Shown: positions 46,726 through 48,910 of the stretch, one piece after another
Layout: each line of letters opens with the position of its first letter
Numbering within the stretch: the stretch's first letter is position 1
From: an uncultured Lachnospiraceae bacterium
GTDB taxonomy: Bacteria; Bacillota; Clostridia; Lachnospirales; Lachnospiraceae
NCBI GenBank assembly: GCA_947629385.1
Contig: CANRDO010000023.1
Location: forward strand, 1 to 48,910
Direction of reading: 5' to 3'
Length of the DNA stretch: 48,910 bases
Translations under genes and position numbers: made by a program
The notes under the pieces: model-generated
Databases searched by the model: none
What the model saw: the letters and a program-made list of their open reading frames with translations, nothing else
Told to the model about the DNA's origin: nothing

Positions 46726-46739
46726 TAGCTATATTCTCC

Positions 46740-48590
46740 TTATTCCGCATAGTCTATGCGATAAGTTGCTATGATTTTTTTCACTTCTTCCTTAATATCA
46801 TCTGCATCATTATCGCAAAACATCCTCAGCTTGTCAAGTTGCGTCCGAAATACAGACTCGTCAAATTCGATCGGTTTCCCGATGAAGATTCTGTGATTTC
46901 CGGTCTTCTGCAGACCTTCCTCCGCCATCAGCAACTCCTCATAAAGCTTTTCTCCGGGGCGCAGTCCGGTGAATTCAATCTTAATATCTTCTCCCACCTT
47001 CAGCCCGGACAATCGGATCAGATTTTCCGCCAGATCGACGATCTTTACCGGCTCTCCCATGTCGAGCACAAAGATCTCCCCGCCTTTGGCCAGTACACCC
47101 GCCTGAAGCACCAGGGAAACAGCTTCCGGTATCGTCATGAAGTAGCGGATGATATCCGGGTGCGTCACTGTCACCGGACCGCCCTCCTCGATCTGTTTTT
47201 TGAAGAGCGGAATCACGCTCCCGTTGCTCCCCAGCACATTGCCGAAGCGCACCGCGGTGAAGATCGTCTTCGAATGTCGGGCAAACATCTGGATGACCAT
47301 CTCACACATCCGCTTGGAGGCGCCCATGATGTTGGTCGGATTCACTGCCTTATCCGTGGAGATCAGCACGAAGCGCTTCGCGCCGTACTTGTCCGCAGCA
47401 GCAGCCGTCTTGTAGGTGCCGAACACATTGTTTTTAATTGCCTCATTTGGGCTGTCCTCCATCAGAGGCACATGCTTGTGAGCCGCGGCGTGGTACACGA
47501 TTTCCGGCCGATATTTTTCAAAGATTGATTCCATGCGGTGTGTGTTGCGCACCGAGCCGATCAGAACGACCAGATCCAGATTTGGATAAGATTTTTTCAG
47601 TTCCTGCTGGATATCGTACGCGTTGTTCTCATAGATATCCAGAATGATCAGTCTTTTCGGCTGATACCCAGCGATCTGACGGCAGAGCTCACTCCCGATG
47701 GAGCCGCCTCCTCCGGTCACCAGTACCGTGCGATCCCGCACATAGGTCATGATCTCGTGCAGATCCGTCTTCACCGGCTCGCGTCCCAGAAGATCCTCGA
47801 TTTGGACTTTCCGTATGCTCTCGATCGAGACTTCCCCGTTCACCAGCTGGTAGATACCTGGCAGGATCTTCAGATCGCAATCCGTCTGCTGGCAAATCTC
47901 CACGATCTCGCGGATGTTCTTCTTCGGTGCGTTTGGCATGGCGATGATGATCTCATTGATCTGGTATCTCCTGACACTGTCCTGAATCCTGTCCCTTCCA
48001 CCCACGACCTTCACGCCGCGAATGTACGTACCGTGCTTCCGCTCATCGTCGTCTATGAGGCAGCAGATCTTCGCATCCAGTTTATCGCTCGAGGCCAGCT
48101 CACGCATGACTGTATTTCCCGCCTCGCCGGCTCCTACAATCATCGTCCTGCGCATATGCGCTCCGTGCAGCCGTCCACGATAAACGCTCCAGTAGAAACG
48201 GTATCCAAACCTGGTGATGACCAGGCAGATCGCCAGCACTACCCCATAGAAGATATAGTAAGAGCGAAACATCGGTCTGTAACTGAGTGAACAAGCGACA
48301 AGACTGAACACTACGCTGATGCCGGTCCCGAGCAGGATGTTTATCAGCTCCGTCAAACCCGCGTATCGCCATAAACTGCTGTACAGCCGCAAGAAAGCAA
48401 AAACAATGATGCTGAAAATGATATTAAAAAGCATGACGGACTTCACCGATTCTGCGTACACCGGCGGAATCTGTCCTCCGTCGATGCGGAAGCGCAGCAC
48501 CAGCGCGGCGTACCCGGCGAGCACCATGCTCAAAGCGTCCAATATAACTAACAGTATTTTGTGCAGCAGAGAGACTTCCAATTTTTTCAT
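46740..48590 (-). CDS. Membrane-bound UDP-GlcNAc 4,6-dehydratase (CapD/PglF/WbpM type)
   Basis: The 616-residue protein has four N-terminal membrane segments (to about residue 130), a first Rossmann domain (IVGAGEAGNTVMREL), and the catalytic extended SDR domain from about residue 288 (VTGGGGSIGSELCRQI, STDKAVNPTNIMGASKR). The usual YxxxK tyrosine is replaced by Met (MGASK), characteristic of these inverting and non-inverting dehydratases. It makes UDP-4-keto-6-deoxy-HexNAc. It is the first gene of the cluster, with AGAGGATGAGAG upstream of the ATG. The product can feed both the 4-reductase next to the sugar transferase and, possibly, the DegT aminotransferase. Confidence 0.93.
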   Translation of the reverse strand: MKKLEVSLLHKILLVILDALSMVLAGYAALVLRFRIDGGQIPPVYAESVKSVMLFNIIFSIIVFAFLRLYSSLWRYAGLTELINILLGTGISVVFSLVACSLSYRPMFRSYYIFYGVVLAICLVITRFGYRFYWSVYRGRLHGAHMRRTMIVGAGEAGNTVMRELASSDKLDAKICCLIDDDERKHGTYIRGVKVVGGRDRIQDSVRRYQINEIIIAMPNAPKKNIREIVEICQQTDCDLKILPGIYQLVNGEVSIESIRKVQIEDLLGREPVKTDLHEIMTYVRDRTVLVTGGGGSIGSELCRQIAGYQPKRLIILDIYENNAYDIQQELKKSYPNLDLVVLIGSVRNTHRMESIFEKYRPEIVYHAAAHKHVPLMEDSPNEAIKNNVFGTYKTAAAADKYGAKRFVLISTDKAVNPTNIMGASKRMCEMVIQMFARHSKTIFTAVRFGNVLGSNGSVIPLFKKQIEEGGPVTVTHPDIIRYFMTIPEAVSLVLQAGVLAKGGEIFVLDMGEPVKIVDLAENLIRLSGLKVGEDIKIEFTGLRPGEKLYEELLMAEEGLQKTGNHRIFIGKPIEFDESVFRTQLDKLRMFCDNDADDIKEEVKKIIATYRIDYAE

Positions 48591-48654
48591 CGACTCTCAT
48601 CCTCTATAAGTACATGATATTATTCCCAATATGAGGCATTAAAATACTTTTACT

Positions 48655-48683
48655 ATGATACTCTATTTTTCTGCAAGTGTAAA
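48655..48683 (-). promoter_or_regulatory. Probable promoter of the polysaccharide cluster
   Basis: A TTTACA -35 (48678-48683) and a TATCAT -10 (48655-48660) are 17 bases apart and read toward the CapD gene. The rest of the gap 48591-48777 is AT-rich, with nothing else recognised. Confidence 0.6.
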
Positions 48684-48777
48684 GTACTAATTTACATCAT
48701 ATTGTATACACATAATTTATATGTATGAAAATATTGTGGCGAGATGCCGGAAGAGTTTCCATCGCAAAACAAGTATT

Positions 48778-48815
48778 AAAAAACAGGCACCCCATTTCGT
48801 CTGGAGATGCCTGTT
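48778..48815 (-). terminator. Intrinsic terminator of the gene outside the window
   Basis: Arms AACAGGCA and TGCCTGTT, extended imperfectly by CTCCA/TGGGG, enclose a loop and run into a stretch of six Ts on the minus strand. It would end the transcript of a gene to the right of the window, insulating the capsule cluster. Confidence 0.8.
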
Positions 48816-48910
48816 CTCATACTATTTCAGGATACCCGTCTTTGGTAGTTAGCGCCATATTTTTTGGAAGCAAAACCAACATATATCTCTTACAAATGCC
48901 CATATATTCG

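Overview
The window looks like a chromosomal segment of a spore-lineage Clostridia bacterium, most likely a Lachnospiraceae member. The evidence is pheST behind a T-box leader, a SpoIID-type protein, secreted proteins with choline-binding-type cell-wall repeats, the short LeuC/LeuD type, and a NusG paralogue of the LoaP family. Almost everything is on the minus strand; the one convincing plus-strand gene is 10442-11863. No rRNA, tRNA, insertion sequence, prophage or CRISPR array was seen.

Region 1 (about 1-16.2 kb, GC-rich, housekeeping). In transcription order on the minus strand this holds a small unknown protein, a CBS-domain protein, a secreted zinc amidase with cell-wall repeats, ilvN-ilvC, leuC-leuD, a SpoIID-like protein with a YihY/BrkB membrane protein, a phenylalanine T-box with pheS-pheT, and a fused histidine-phosphatase/QueA gene. 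The plus-strand gene between ilvC and leuC encodes a secreted cell-wall-repeat protein with a class A beta-lactamase-like domain.

Region 2 (about 16.2-48.6 kb). This is one very long co-directional polysaccharide (capsule) cluster read from a promoter near 48.67 kb. It opens with a UDP-GlcNAc 4,6-dehydratase (CapD type), a Wzz-like protein and LoaP. A clear intrinsic terminator lies between loaP and the rest, which fits LoaP-dependent processive antitermination. Next come UDP-glucose dehydrogenase, a UDP-GlcA 4-epimerase, the initiating sugar transferase with a partner reductase/epimerase, four glycosyltransferases, an EpsG-type polymerase, a Wzx flippase, a membrane acyltransferase, rfbC and a fused HTH/RmlA-like protein. 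The AT-rich core (about 33-40 kb) contrasts with the flanks. The cluster closes with an O-antigen-ligase-like membrane protein and rfbD.

The most unusual part is a 12-gene island (19576-30288) inside this cluster: aminotransferase, GNAT, acyl carrier protein, AMP-forming ligase, LuxE-like synthetase, LuxC-like reductase, an LDH-fold dehydrogenase with a malate-type specificity residue, a short-chain dehydrogenase, a two-subunit transketolase, a second GNAT and a type II thioesterase. Carrier, thioesterase, LuxE and LuxC together recall the luxCDE aldehyde-forming system, but no luciferase is present. I infer a pathway that reduces an activated acid to an aldehyde and extends or aminates it, perhaps to make an unusual capsule sugar or substituent. 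The product is unknown.

Region 3 (48.6-48.9 kb) holds the cluster promoter and the terminator of a gene outside the window.
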